Assembly: GCA_037145635.1 (NCBI GenBank)
Contig: JBBCXB010000004.1
Location: 124,001-188,000, forward strand
Length of the DNA: 64,000 nt
Direction of reading: 5' to 3'
From: JAATFS01 sp037145635
GTDB taxonomy: Bacteria; Pseudomonadota; Gammaproteobacteria; Xanthomonadales; Xanthomonadaceae
Within the stretch, counting starts at the first letter, position 1, and each line of letters starts with the position of its first letter. Positions 34,263 to 43,860 of the stretch are shown here, in pieces. The position numbers were made by a program, and so were the translations under genes. The notes beneath the pieces were generated by a model. That model made no database searches and was not told the origin of the DNA. It worked only from the letters and a program-made list of their open reading frames with translations.

Positions 34263-35561
34263 TTAAAGCCTGAACGAAGCCAATTCGTCATCCCCTTCAA
34301 CCGCGAGATCTTCGTCGCCGCCGTGGTCTTCTTTAACCTCAACCTCGCCGATCAACGTTTGCCAAGCCGTGCCAGGGTTTTGCTCCAAGACCGCCAACAG
34401 ATTGATGAACGCCGTGATTGTAGTGCGGGGCGTGCGGAAGAAGCTGTCGCCAATCCGATTAGCGCAGTGCTCCATGAATTGCTGGATCGCTTCGTCAGGC
34501 AGCAGATACTTTTCCGCATCGCCGCCTGCGTAGACATGACGGATCTTGGTCAAAAGCACATAGAAGTCTTCCGCAGTGAGGCTCGACAGGCGAACCACGG
34601 GGCCGGAGAAATCGACCAGCCCTTCCTTGGCAAAGGCGTTTTGGGCCAAACGGCTTTGAAGGGCTTGATAGCTGTAAACGCCACGCCGCGTGTCCATCAG
34701 GAACTCGGGCGTGCCACCCAACACGAAGCCAAGACCGACTGCTGTGCCTTGGAAAGAGTCATTGAGCATGCGCAAGATCTGCTCATAGTTCGAGTTGCGC
34801 GCCTGTGCGTTGGCAAGCTTATAGAGATTGACCAACTCGTCCAGGCAAACCAGAAGTCCGCTAAAGCCGGCCAGTCGCACGAAGCGCCCCATTAGCTTGA
34901 GTTGGTCGTAGACCGATGCGTCATCCACGATTGAGCGAACACCAAGCGCAGCTTTGGCATCAGTCTTGGTGGAGAACTCGCCACGCAGCCAGCGAATAGC
35001 ATCGGATTTGAGTTGCTCATTGCCTTGCTCAAAGCCCTTGCAATAAGCCGCAATGACGTCAGCGAAGTCATAGCCGTTAACAAGTTCCGTCAGCTGTTCA
35101 AGCTTGGCGCGGATGACTTGTTCGGTGGGAACATCCTTCGCTTTGGCTTCGGACTTGGCAGTTGCAATGAACTTCTCCACGACCCCAGGCAACGCGCCAC
35201 CGTCTGGTTTCGTGCGTGTGGACAAGTTGCGCATCAGCTCCGCATAGAGCGAACGGGCTTGGCCACCGGAGGCATGCAAGCGCCGGTCTGGATTGAGGTC
35301 AGCGCTAGCGACGACCAGCTTGCGCTCCGTGGCAATGGCACGTACCAGGTTGAGGAAGAAAGTCTTGCCGGCGCCGTATTCGCCAACAACCAGTCGGAAC
35401 GAGGAGCCGCCATCGGCCAAGCGATCGATGTCGCTGACCAGTGTTTCGACTTCGCGAATACGCCCAACCTGGATCAGGTGCTGACCCGCACGCGGAACGA
35501 CACCCGCCCGCAATGACTGGATGACGGCGTCACGGTCCTTGGCACGAATAGGGTTGCTCAT
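34263..35561 (-). CDS. BrxD-like P-loop ATPase (DUF2791)
   Basis: 432 residues. Walker A GEYGAGKT (60-67) and Walker B GLLVCLDELVNLYK (Asp241-Glu242) are clear. The preceding VGREREVETLVSDI-like start and the sensor region GTPEFLMDTRRGVYSYQALQSR are characteristic of DUF2791 (BrxD) AAA-type ATPases. In BREX type 2, BrxD pairs with an Lhr-like helicase. Here it overlaps the TerB gene by 4 bp and precedes the helicase by 3 bp, so the three are co-translated. Confidence 0.88.
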   Translation of the reverse strand: MSNPIRAKDRDAVIQSLRAGVVPRAGQHLIQVGRIREVETLVSDIDRLADGGSSFRLVVGEYGAGKTFFLNLVRAIATERKLVVASADLNPDRRLHASGGQARSLYAELMRNLSTRTKPDGGALPGVVEKFIATAKSEAKAKDVPTEQVIRAKLEQLTELVNGYDFADVIAAYCKGFEQGNEQLKSDAIRWLRGEFSTKTDAKAALGVRSIVDDASVYDQLKLMGRFVRLAGFSGLLVCLDELVNLYKLANAQARNSNYEQILRMLNDSFQGTAVGLGFVLGGTPEFLMDTRRGVYSYQALQSRLAQNAFAKEGLVDFSGPVVRLSSLTAEDFYVLLTKIRHVYAGGDAEKYLLPDEAIQQFMEHCANRIGDSFFRTPRTTITAFINLLAVLEQNPGTAWQTLIGEVEVKEDHGGDEDLAVEGDDELASFRL

Positions 35562-38500
35562 TGCTTGATTTTCTCGATGAACTCTGGGTTGATCTCCACG
35601 GGATCGTCTCCCTCGGAGAAGGGGATGTCATAGGCGTCAAACGAGGCGTCGTTGATGTGTTCAATGGCGCCATCGAGCATGAGTTCCAGATCCGAAGCGC
35701 CATCTTCAAGCTCGGCGCGCGTCCAATCAGGTCGGGACAGCATGAGGCGAAGCAGTGCGCTATGTGCTTCGTCCAGTCCCAACAAGCCTGGCGTGGTGGT
35801 CGTATCCTTCGGTGGCAAAGCGGATACCACCGGCTCGGTGACGGGCTCGGGGATATCCTCGGTGAAGATGCCAGCCAGGAGGGCAGAGACCTTGGCGGTG
35901 TCTTGTTGAAGCTCGGCAATGCGCTTGGGATCTAGGCGGAATTGCTTGACCGGCACGGTTGGGGTGGCGCTTCGTCCCGTGCTCACGGCGTGCACGTCAG
36001 TAAAGACGCGCTTGGTCTCTATGCCAAGCGCTTTGTAAACCTTCTCGAAGAAGCGCATCTCTTCCGGGGACACCCAGCCATCAATCTGAGCCAAGGTGGC
36101 CATAGAGCCTGCAATGGCTTCTTTGGTGCTTGCATCTAGTGGATCGATCTTCTTTTTAAGTGACGCCAGCGTAATTGGCGATTGACTCAACCAAATCAGA
36201 TGCGCGCGAAGGCGTCGGTGGTCGGCAGTACTGAGGTGATTCCACGCATCGATTTCTCGACCCAGGTGCTCAATCTCGTGTGCGCTGAACTCGCCATCGG
36301 CTTGTGCAACAGTGGAGGCCAGTTGCAAGGTCAGCAGCGCAGTTTGGTAAGCGCTGCTTTGGGCTTGATGGGTTTGCCCTGGTAAAAGCGCAAAGAGGAC
36401 GACAGGATCAGGGCCACTCGGCACGCGTGCACCTTCGAGCACATTGGGTTCCATCCCGATATGGGCTGCTTCCAAGGCTCGGGCCAGGTCACGGATCTTC
36501 TCGCGGTTGAGCGCTCCTCCAGCGTTGCCGAAGCGATCGGCGAGTTGGCTAAGGGGCAGGGTGATCGCGGTGTCTTTAACAGTGCTTAGCAGCGATTGAA
36601 GCGCTGCTTTGGATGCAGCTGGCCAGATACTGGTAGGCAGTTGCAACAATCCATCTAAGGTATGCCGCGTTTCGGGGTTCTTTCCGAGCAGCCGACTGAG
36701 CGGGCCAAGTTCATCAGTGCATTGCTGGACGATCTCATTGAGCTTCTTGATCGGCGCGCTGAGCGCGGTCACATCCGGCGTGTCGCCAAAGGTTTTCGGT
36801 TGGGGAGTAGCGCCATAGAACGCTGGCGAGATCGGGCGCCGAGAAAATTTGAGTTTGGTTCGGTTCTTCGGCAGAACTAGGCCGGCTTCAAAAATTTCTT
36901 GATAGCGCTCGACGAAGAGCTGATCGAATTCTTCTGCACAGCGGGCGGCTGCGGTGCGGAGAGGGATCTCTGGACTTAGTCGTGCCCAGGCAAGGGCAAG
37001 GTGTGAAGGGACTGGGGCGCGATCCAGCGAACATTGACCCAAGGCCAAGCGCAGGTAAAAGGGAAGCTCATCGGTTCGCTGGAAGCTCGGAAGTGGTTTG
37101 GTGTAGAGCTTGCTGTCCACCTCATCCAGCGCCATCCAATCGAGCAAGCTGTTTGTGTAACCTCGGATCGGGCCATAGATCTTTCCGTATACCGCATCTA
37201 TCTGCCGGAGTGCCACCTTGATGGCGGGCCAGTCACGTTTGGAATCAGGTTCAGTGACGCCATCGACCAAGACCCGTCGTTCCAGACCAAACAGGAAGAG
37301 GTGGACATACCCGATTGCGCATTCGGGATCAGACCGATCGGAAGCAAGCCAGTTCAAGTAAGCGCGTCTGGAGAAGACCGAGAGGTCGGCGTAGCTGTTC
37401 CAGTAGCCATCGAGATGGCGATAGTTGCCCTGAGGAGCAACCGCGAGGACGGCGTTGACCAAGCTGGGCTCGGTTCGCCCGCTTGGCGTGCTCAGGCGCA
37501 CTCCGGTGTAGAACAAGCCGCCTGAGATCGCCACGCCACCAATTTCGATGGCCTCGTCCGGGGAGATCCACCTGGTTTGCGCCCAGCCTTCTGGGGGTCT
37601 GGGGAGGGAGAACTCCTTGGGCGCAGCATTGCCGGAGATGCTGGTGCGGTGAAGCTCCTCTTCTGATTTCGAGGGTTGACGCCAGGCGGGTGGCAGGGGA
37701 GGGGGAATAGAGGTTGCGCGCGCCTCGGGCCCAGCCGCAGGAACGGGTGGTAATGGAGGCGGGGAGGCTACTTCTAGGGAAGGCTGAGGAGGGAGCGGCG
37801 GCGGTTCGCTTGTGACGCGCTCCTGCCCAGGGGGGCCGCCGGCGCGCTCTGCTTGTTGAGTGATCGATCCTCGGGCCGCCACTGCTCGCATGGCACCGAG
37901 AAGATTGCCAATCGGATTACGCGATAACAATGCTGGCTCGGGCGCTTCCACAGCGTTGGGCGTATCTGGCTCCCCTGGCATCTTGATGGCAGAAGGTGTC
38001 GCCGCAACAGGGCGCGGTCGGCTTGGCGTAGGCACGATGATGCGGGGAGCATCGGATACGCCGTCGCTCGTTGAAGAGGCTTGCCGAGGCAATAAAGCGG
38101 CGGAAGCCTCTCGGCTGATCTCTCTAAAGCGGCCACTTGAAGGCTGGAAGGCAGAGGCATCTTGAGGGAGAGCGCCCGCGCTTGGTTCTGGCGCGGGCAC
38201 AACGCTACGGAAGACGGTGGAAGACTCGTGACGCACCGAGGTGGTGGCATCATGCTGCTTGGCGAGATGTGCCATCGCCAATTGCAGGTTGCCTGGGCGC
38301 TGGGAGGAGTTTGGTAACGCGTCAATCGGGGGAGAGGCCGCGCTGCTCTGGTTGGATGCCGCATGATGGCCAGAGAGTTGTGCGGAGGGGGATGGGCCTG
38401 CAGCAGGCGGTGCTGCTAGGTGATCGCTTGCAACGGCGATGCTTGGCGGATGCTTGGCCTCGTGCTGCAAAGAGGGGGGGCTAGGCAGCGCCGCCGAAGC

Positions 38501-38752
38501 GGCCGGCATTGATTGTGTTGACTTGGGTGCCCCAGGTTTTCGCTGAATTAGTTCAGAAAGAGTCGGCTCGTTAATGGCAGGTGCGGCTGGCTTCCTTTGA
38601 GCCTGCCACTTCACGACCAGATAGATCACCAGGGCGACTGCTAGGGAAATACCAATCGCGATCCAGACTTGCTTAGGCACCATCGCGATGATCGCGAGTG
38701 CGATCACGATGAGTGCTAGTGCTGGGTTTTGCTTTTTCCTGCGTCTCGCCAC
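35558..38752 (-). CDS. Membrane-anchored TerB_N/TerB/TerB_C-domain protein
   Basis: 1064 residues. Two membrane helices (about residues 10-48) are followed by a Pro/Ser/Ala-rich linker of about 330 residues. A TerB_N-like domain (about 395-640) includes VNAVLAVAPQGNYRHLDGYW and SPEIPLRTAAARCAEEFDQLF. A TerB domain (about 810-940) includes STVAQADGEFSAHEIEHLG and ATLAQIDGWVSPEEMRFFEK, with the acidic metal-binding D-G-x-x-x-x-E pattern. A TerB_C-like region ends the protein. First gene of the operon; it may sense stress at the membrane. Confidence 0.85.
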   Translation of the reverse strand: MARRRKKQNPALALIVIALAIIAMVPKQVWIAIGISLAVALVIYLVVKWQAQRKPAAPAINEPTLSELIQRKPGAPKSTQSMPAASAALPSPPSLQHEAKHPPSIAVASDHLAAPPAAGPSPSAQLSGHHAASNQSSAASPPIDALPNSSQRPGNLQLAMAHLAKQHDATTSVRHESSTVFRSVVPAPEPSAGALPQDASAFQPSSGRFREISREASAALLPRQASSTSDGVSDAPRIIVPTPSRPRPVAATPSAIKMPGEPDTPNAVEAPEPALLSRNPIGNLLGAMRAVAARGSITQQAERAGGPPGQERVTSEPPPLPPQPSLEVASPPPLPPVPAAGPEARATSIPPPLPPAWRQPSKSEEELHRTSISGNAAPKEFSLPRPPEGWAQTRWISPDEAIEIGGVAISGGLFYTGVRLSTPSGRTEPSLVNAVLAVAPQGNYRHLDGYWNSYADLSVFSRRAYLNWLASDRSDPECAIGYVHLFLFGLERRVLVDGVTEPDSKRDWPAIKVALRQIDAVYGKIYGPIRGYTNSLLDWMALDEVDSKLYTKPLPSFQRTDELPFYLRLALGQCSLDRAPVPSHLALAWARLSPEIPLRTAAARCAEEFDQLFVERYQEIFEAGLVLPKNRTKLKFSRRPISPAFYGATPQPKTFGDTPDVTALSAPIKKLNEIVQQCTDELGPLSRLLGKNPETRHTLDGLLQLPTSIWPAASKAALQSLLSTVKDTAITLPLSQLADRFGNAGGALNREKIRDLARALEAAHIGMEPNVLEGARVPSGPDPVVLFALLPGQTHQAQSSAYQTALLTLQLASTVAQADGEFSAHEIEHLGREIDAWNHLSTADHRRLRAHLIWLSQSPITLASLKKKIDPLDASTKEAIAGSMATLAQIDGWVSPEEMRFFEKVYKALGIETKRVFTDVHAVSTGRSATPTVPVKQFRLDPKRIAELQQDTAKVSALLAGIFTEDIPEPVTEPVVSALPPKDTTTTPGLLGLDEAHSALLRLMLSRPDWTRAELEDGASDLELMLDGAIEHINDASFDAYDIPFSEGDDPVEINPEFIEKIKQ

Positions 38753-38886
38753 GTGGCCCCCTGCCGACGGCGTCTTTCCTTGATCATCTTAGCGCTTTGA
38801 AAACAAACCGGGTGCTCTCGACTGGCTGCTAAAAGTTGAGATCGGCTTGCTTGATTGCTATCTTAATCTCAGGAATGGGGGCCAAG

Positions 38887-41460
38887 ATGGCGCTTTACAA
38901 CGATTTTTCTCGGTTTGAGAGATGGGCGCGAGATCAGGTGGCATCCGAAGCAGTCTTGAAGATCTGCGCTGTGGTTGAAGCTAACCTTGGGCAAATCGCG
39001 CGAACGACCCACGCGGGCGGTCAGCGCACTCGGCTCATCACGCCCTTAATTCGTGCCGGTCTGCTGCGCTCGCTGCCTGAAAGGGCAGAGGCGACAATAG
39101 CGGATCAGTCAGAGCTGGGATGGACGCGCCTGTCCAGCCTCCAACTTGGACCGTTTAGGGGTTTCCGTCGTCAAGAGGTTTTTGAGCTTGATCATCGAAC
39201 CGTTCTTGTCTTGGGTGCCAACGGCTCGGGAAAGAGCAGCCTCTGTGAGGCGCTTGAACTTGCACTTCTCGGACGCATTGAGGAGGCCGATGAGCGTGCA
39301 TTGGATTCTCGGCACTACTTCGACAATGCCCATGAAGGCCGTCATCAGTTGCCCGTATTAATTGCTAAGAGCAACGGTGCAGAGCTCCAAGTGCAACCAG
39401 ACGAGGAGCGTCATCGGTTCATCATCATTGAGCGCAACCGAATCGAATCATTTGCCCGCATCGGCGCACGAAGGCCAGCTGAGGCATCGTCCATGCTGGC
39501 GGCATTGTTCGGTCTCACTGCGTTCAATGATTTCGTGGCGGGTTTTGGTGGAAGCTTGGATCGGCAACTCAACCTTGCTCTTCCCAAGGCTGCTGACTTA
39601 GCGCAGCGACGCGTTGCGATCCAGGCTGATGAGGTCAAGATCGCGTCCGAAGCTGACACACATGCTGAGTTTGATGTTCAGCGCAATCAGGTGGCCACTG
39701 CTTTCGAGCTTGGTCTTGACTATTTGGGGCTGAAAGCGCGAATTGGCACTGCACAGAGCCCGGGACGGCTTCAAGAGATTCGCACGATTTTGGCGACACC
39801 TTTGGCTGCCGAGACGGGAATTCGTCCTGAGCACTTGATCGCATTGCGTCGAGCGCACCGTGATCTGACCCGAGAGCTGGAAACAACACAGGGAGCGTTG
39901 GCAACACGCGCTCAGGAAGTCTCGTATAGGGATTTGTATCACTCTGTCGTTGCGCTTCAAGACGCACATGCAGATCGCTGCCCGGCGTGCGAGACCCCGC
40001 TGGACCAAGTGGCTATCAATCCGTTCGGTCGGGCAGCAATCGGCTTGGCGGCCCTCGGTGAACTCTCCCAACTTGAAGCAGAAGCGAGCCGTTTGGAGCG
40101 ACAGGTGGCCCGAAGCCAAAGCACGCTAGACATAGCGCTCCGCCAAGCGATCGAACATATCGCTAAGCTCCCCAGCATTGGCACTTTGGCGCCAGTTGAG
40201 CAACTGTTGGCAAACGGAGATAAGCAGGGTTGGCGTCAACTTCTCGCGGCGGCGCGTGAGCTGCAACGACTAGACGAGAGTCTTGTAGTCAAGAGGGCCG
40301 AGCGGCAATCCTTAGAGGCAGAGGTTGAGAGGCTGCAAACGGCTAGGGCGCAATTGGCAAAAATTGCGGGTCAGCAGAGTCAGTTCGACGCAGATGTCGT
40401 GTCAGCTAAGGAGCGAGTTGCGGCTTTTTCCACTCAAACTGCCACACTAGTAGTGGAGGTGTCGGCCGAAGCAGCAGCTCATGCTGTTGAAGTGCAAGCC
40501 AAAGAGGCCTACGAGTCCTTCTTAGGCTTATTGAGGACCTACCTGGCGACTCTTCCTGAGCAACTAATGGCTGATCTCAATGAGATCACGGTAAACCTTT
40601 ACAATAGTTTCAATGCGCATGACCACGCAGATGACTTGATCCATACGCTGCGCCTTCCATTAAGGGGCGGTGCGCCGCTCAAGGTCGCATTCGCTCGTGA
40701 GCCGGATCGCTTCCATAACGCGTTGGCGATTCTGAGCGAAGGGCATCTTCGGTGTCTGGGCCTTTCGATTCTATTGGCCCAGAACATCAAGCTTAAACTC
40801 CCGGCAGTGCTGCTTGACGATGCCGTCAACGCCATCGATCATGAACACCGGGAGGGCATCCGTATGACGCTGTTTGGTCATCCGGCGTTGAAGGAAAAGC
40901 AGCTCATCATCACATGCCATAGCCCTGAGTTCATCAAGGACATCTTCAACAATCACACAAAGGGCGCGCCACTCTACGTCTTACGTCATCATCAGGGCGA
41001 CCACCATCCAATAGTCTCGGGAGGCAAGACACGCAACTACATCGAACGTGCTGAATCACACATCGACGACTTTGATTCTCGCGCGGCGCTGTCTTGCTCG
41101 CGCCAGGCGCTCGAAAGTTTAGTTACACGGGTCTGGAAGAAGCTAGCCGATGTTGCCCCCCGTCTGGCGGAGCTCTCGCTAAAAACGCGACGGCCTGGGG
41201 CGCCTACGGATCTGAGCAATATTGTCCAATCTCTACTGAGCGCTCTTAACAAGGGAATAAGCGCTGGTGCCCTGGACGGAGTCTGGATCACCAGGCGGAA
41301 TCAGTTGGATGCGATCATCAGTGTCCGAGCGAATTCATTGGCATGGATGTCGTTGAACAAGGGAACCCATGAAGAAGAAGATCGGGAGGATTTCGAGGAA
41401 CCCACGCTCCGCCGAATTATTGAGGAGTTGCGTGGTTTGGACCAGTCTTTCAGCCCGTGA
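38887..41460 (+). CDS. SMC/Rad50-like ABC ATPase with zinc hook
   Basis: 857 residues from ATG 38887, preceded by GGGGG; ATG 38875 and TTG 38836 are alternatives. Walker A GANGSGKS is at 110-117, after an unusual N-terminal segment of about 85 residues. Coiled-coil-rich parts flank a CPAC motif (365-368), a Rad50-type zinc hook. ABC signature LSEGHLRCLGL and Walker B LPAVLLDDAVNAIDHEH lie near residues 620-655. The C-terminal 150 residues are an extra domain. It is divergent from the TerB operon with 134 bp between starts and is probably co-regulated with it. Confidence 0.88.
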   Translation: MALYNDFSRFERWARDQVASEAVLKICAVVEANLGQIARTTHAGGQRTRLITPLIRAGLLRSLPERAEATIADQSELGWTRLSSLQLGPFRGFRRQEVFELDHRTVLVLGANGSGKSSLCEALELALLGRIEEADERALDSRHYFDNAHEGRHQLPVLIAKSNGAELQVQPDEERHRFIIIERNRIESFARIGARRPAEASSMLAALFGLTAFNDFVAGFGGSLDRQLNLALPKAADLAQRRVAIQADEVKIASEADTHAEFDVQRNQVATAFELGLDYLGLKARIGTAQSPGRLQEIRTILATPLAAETGIRPEHLIALRRAHRDLTRELETTQGALATRAQEVSYRDLYHSVVALQDAHADRCPACETPLDQVAINPFGRAAIGLAALGELSQLEAEASRLERQVARSQSTLDIALRQAIEHIAKLPSIGTLAPVEQLLANGDKQGWRQLLAAARELQRLDESLVVKRAERQSLEAEVERLQTARAQLAKIAGQQSQFDADVVSAKERVAAFSTQTATLVVEVSAEAAAHAVEVQAKEAYESFLGLLRTYLATLPEQLMADLNEITVNLYNSFNAHDHADDLIHTLRLPLRGGAPLKVAFAREPDRFHNALAILSEGHLRCLGLSILLAQNIKLKLPAVLLDDAVNAIDHEHREGIRMTLFGHPALKEKQLIITCHSPEFIKDIFNNHTKGAPLYVLRHHQGDHHPIVSGGKTRNYIERAESHIDDFDSRAALSCSRQALESLVTRVWKKLADVAPRLAELSLKTRRPGAPTDLSNIVQSLLSALNKGISAGALDGVWITRRNQLDAIISVRANSLAWMSLNKGTHEEEDREDFEEPTLRRIIEELRGLDQSFSP

Positions 41461-41713
41461 AGATACTACCCTTTCATCGGGAGCAGGCTGGAGTAACGTG
41501 TGGAATAGTAGGCTCGAATGCTTCGGCGGTTGTGCGAGAAGGAGCGCTGTGTCGTTACCTGCAAAACTTTGGGGTCGATTCTGCCACGCCGCTTTGGAGC
41601 GTGTGCAGCGGACTAGATAGACTGCTGGATAATGAGTTATTGATCTGCCTGTAATTAGTGCAGGAGAGAGTCACGCCCTGGGCTGATGGCTAAACGGCAT
41701 GTCCCGCTGAACG

Positions 41714-42214
41714 CTATATGGCGACGTAGGTCTCTCGAACCACAGATGTGCCGTCCATGTCTTGCCACGACACGATTGCGTTGTAGGCAGAGGGACTGTT
41801 CAAATAGATGGCTGCGATGTAGCTGATGGAAGATCCAGGTTCCATAATTGGTGCCGGGAACTTAGCGTTATAGTCGCCGTCCGCACTTGGGTCGTGACCA
41901 TCGGCACCGGGCAAGACCTTGATCTTCACTGAGCGAGCCGGTGCATTACCGATGTTGCTGACGCGGAAGCGGTAGTTTCTGCCATCTTGGATCAGTTCCA
42001 GCTTGATCTGCGCGGCCGCTTTTGAATTGGGCGCCGAGACCAAAAGTTCAAGCTGCTTCTCATGAAGTGCGGCAGTAGCTCGGTTCTGCCGCAGTTGCGC
42101 GTCCTCAAGCAGGTCCATACGGCTGCGCTGCTTGCTTTGTCTAACCAACGCAACGAGGGCTGGGATAATGGCAAGGAGGGCAATGATCAACGTGAGCGAT
42201 TCGACGGTGGTCAT
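41714..42214 (-). CDS. Membrane-anchored hypothetical protein
   Basis: 166 residues from ATG 42214. The first helix (MTTVESLTLIIALLAIIPALVALV) anchors the protein; a basic coiled coil follows (KQRSRMDLLEDAQLRQNRATAALHEKQLELLV), then a beta-sandwich-like C-terminus (YRFRVSNIGNAPARSVKIKVLPG). It lies 29 bp downstream of the nuclease-like gene and may be co-transcribed. Function unknown. Confidence 0.6.
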   Translation of the reverse strand: MTTVESLTLIIALLAIIPALVALVRQSKQRSRMDLLEDAQLRQNRATAALHEKQLELLVSAPNSKAAAQIKLELIQDGRNYRFRVSNIGNAPARSVKIKVLPGADGHDPSADGDYNAKFPAPIMEPGSSISYIAAIYLNSPSAYNAIVSWQDMDGTSVVRETYVAI

Positions 42215-42243
42215 AAAATTTGAGGCGCTGAGCAACACATTGC

Positions 42244-43320
42244 TTAGCGGACAGGTTTCATCGATATTTTTTTTCCAGAATAGGTTGGTATGGGTGTCCA
42301 ATCTTTCCCATCGGCAGCTTTGTTCAAGCCTGCAACAATGTTTTCCTTGGGGCCTGGCTTCGTGCTCCCCTCCGCCGTCGGTGTATTTTCTGGGGTGGGC
42401 GGCAGTGCTACCCTCGCCTCAATTAGCCTCAATGAACCAGACGTGCTTTTAACAAACCCCTCAATGGCAACCTTTCCCTCCAATGGTAGCCAGCCGGGCG
42501 CATTGAAGCCCCAGCGAGTGGCTGCGCCGATAGTGAGCAGATGAACGAAGTTCATCGGATCGGCGGGACGCTCGATTTTTCTGGACTTGTGAGGTGCCCA
42601 AAGTTCCCGCGCCTCCGCCTTGGCCGCATCAGCCAGGGCCGGGTGGTCGTCAGCTACGAGCTTAGTGACGCGTTTCTGAAGATCGGGCTGTATGGAGATA
42701 TCGAACTTCATATACTCGGCAAGAAGCAATTGCAAGCTGCTAAGGCTGATGCAAAAGCAACTCGAGCCATCGTAGATCGAGTAGTGAATCCATGTTAGAT
42801 CATCGGCCGAAGCGTTCTCGGGTAATAATTTAAATCCATGCTGGGCAAGCCGCAGGATCTGTGGTTGAGGTAACATTCCCTCTTTAGGACGATTGGGCGA
42901 AATGCGATGAACGTCGATTGATCCGTCTTCGGAAATGGGCTTCGCCTGGAATATCGCGACTCTAGCATTTTCGTCGCTAATTCTAATCAGAAGCGCGAAA
43001 TCGGCACCAGTCGATCCTTCAGAAGTCTTACCTCTGCCGCTCTTGGAATATTTGTGCCAATCAAATCCAGGCGTGAAAGCGGTGGGGAACGCCCCTGCAA
43101 ACCATGGAATAGTTGCAGCCATTGCACCTATGAATGTGGCGGACATCTCTTCCTCGTCCAGCTCGCTTGTGTCATTGACGACCAAGGCCTCAATGACTGC
43201 TACCTGCAATGCGCCAGCGAGCGGAGTGAGTGGTTCGATGATTTGTTTCAGAGGGCCAACGCGGCGATCAACAAGAAGCCTAACTTGCTCCCCCACTGCA
43301 TTGCTGATCCAGTCGTCCAT
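42244..43320 (-). CDS. Putative PD-(D/E)xK nuclease-like protein
   Basis: 358 residues. The segment EGSTGADFALLIRISDENAR followed by VAIFQAKPI (Glu101, Asp107, Gln125-x-Lys127) matches the E-x(n)-D-x(n)-QxK catalytic arrangement of Mrr-like restriction endonucleases. The rest is not recognised. It overlaps the upstream small gene by 41 bp. Such tightly overlapping nuclease/partner pairs in islands are often restriction-like or toxin modules, which is inference. Confidence 0.6.
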   Translation of the reverse strand: MDDWISNAVGEQVRLLVDRRVGPLKQIIEPLTPLAGALQVAVIEALVVNDTSELDEEEMSATFIGAMAATIPWFAGAFPTAFTPGFDWHKYSKSGRGKTSEGSTGADFALLIRISDENARVAIFQAKPISEDGSIDVHRISPNRPKEGMLPQPQILRLAQHGFKLLPENASADDLTWIHYSIYDGSSCFCISLSSLQLLLAEYMKFDISIQPDLQKRVTKLVADDHPALADAAKAEARELWAPHKSRKIERPADPMNFVHLLTIGAATRWGFNAPGWLPLEGKVAIEGFVKSTSGSLRLIEARVALPPTPENTPTAEGSTKPGPKENIVAGLNKAADGKDWTPIPTYSGKKISMKPVR

Positions 43321-43780
43321 ACTGCAAGCGTGCCTTGTGTAGGCTGAGCCTTTCTAAGTGCTCGTGCCGGGCCTGCTTTAATATCACAGTGAAGCTTGCG
43401 TTTGCAATTGAGCCGTGTTTTGCTGCAAGCATACGTGCTTCAAATTTCCATGTGGCCGTTGAGCTCTCAAGAGTGATCCCTCTCCTGAATAATTCATTCG
43501 GTAACGCGTTTTGGATGCCATCGATCCATTCGTTAAACGCATCTCGACTTGTTTCATCCAGGCTTTCAGAGGAAATAAGCAATGCCCTGGACATGGATAA
43601 CTGATAAACGCTCTGTTTGGCTGTTGCGTTCCAGTGATCTTCGGCTTCTCTTAGAGTACGAAAATTAAGGGTTTGACCCGTAGGGGTTGCCGTTGTCCAT
43701 TTGAGTTGAGCCCCTCTTCCATTTTTTGAGAGAGTAATTCCGAGCTGGGACAGGTATCGAGCACATTGCTTGTAGTTCAT
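43280..43780 (-). CDS. Small partner gene of the nuclease-like protein
   Basis: 166 residues from ATG 43780, preceded by the strong site GGAGGTAACC. The N-terminus MNYKQCARYLSQLGITLSKN looks like a short DNA-binding or protein-binding helix unit. The rest has mixed alpha/beta character (FEARMLAAKHGSIANASFTVIL). It overlaps the nuclease gene start, so translation is coupled. It could be an antitoxin, regulator or structural partner. Confidence 0.55.
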   Translation of the reverse strand: MNYKQCARYLSQLGITLSKNGRGAQLKWTTATPTGQTLNFRTLREAEDHWNATAKQSVYQLSMSRALLISSESLDETSRDAFNEWIDGIQNALPNELFRRGITLESSTATWKFEARMLAAKHGSIANASFTVILKQARHEHLERLSLHKARLQYGRLDQQCSGGAS

Positions 43781-43860
43781 GGTTACCTCCGCGTTTATAT
43801 GTAGCCGCGCGGAGAGTAATGTCAAGCAGCTAGGCCTCCTGTGGTTGATCGGGCCGGAGC

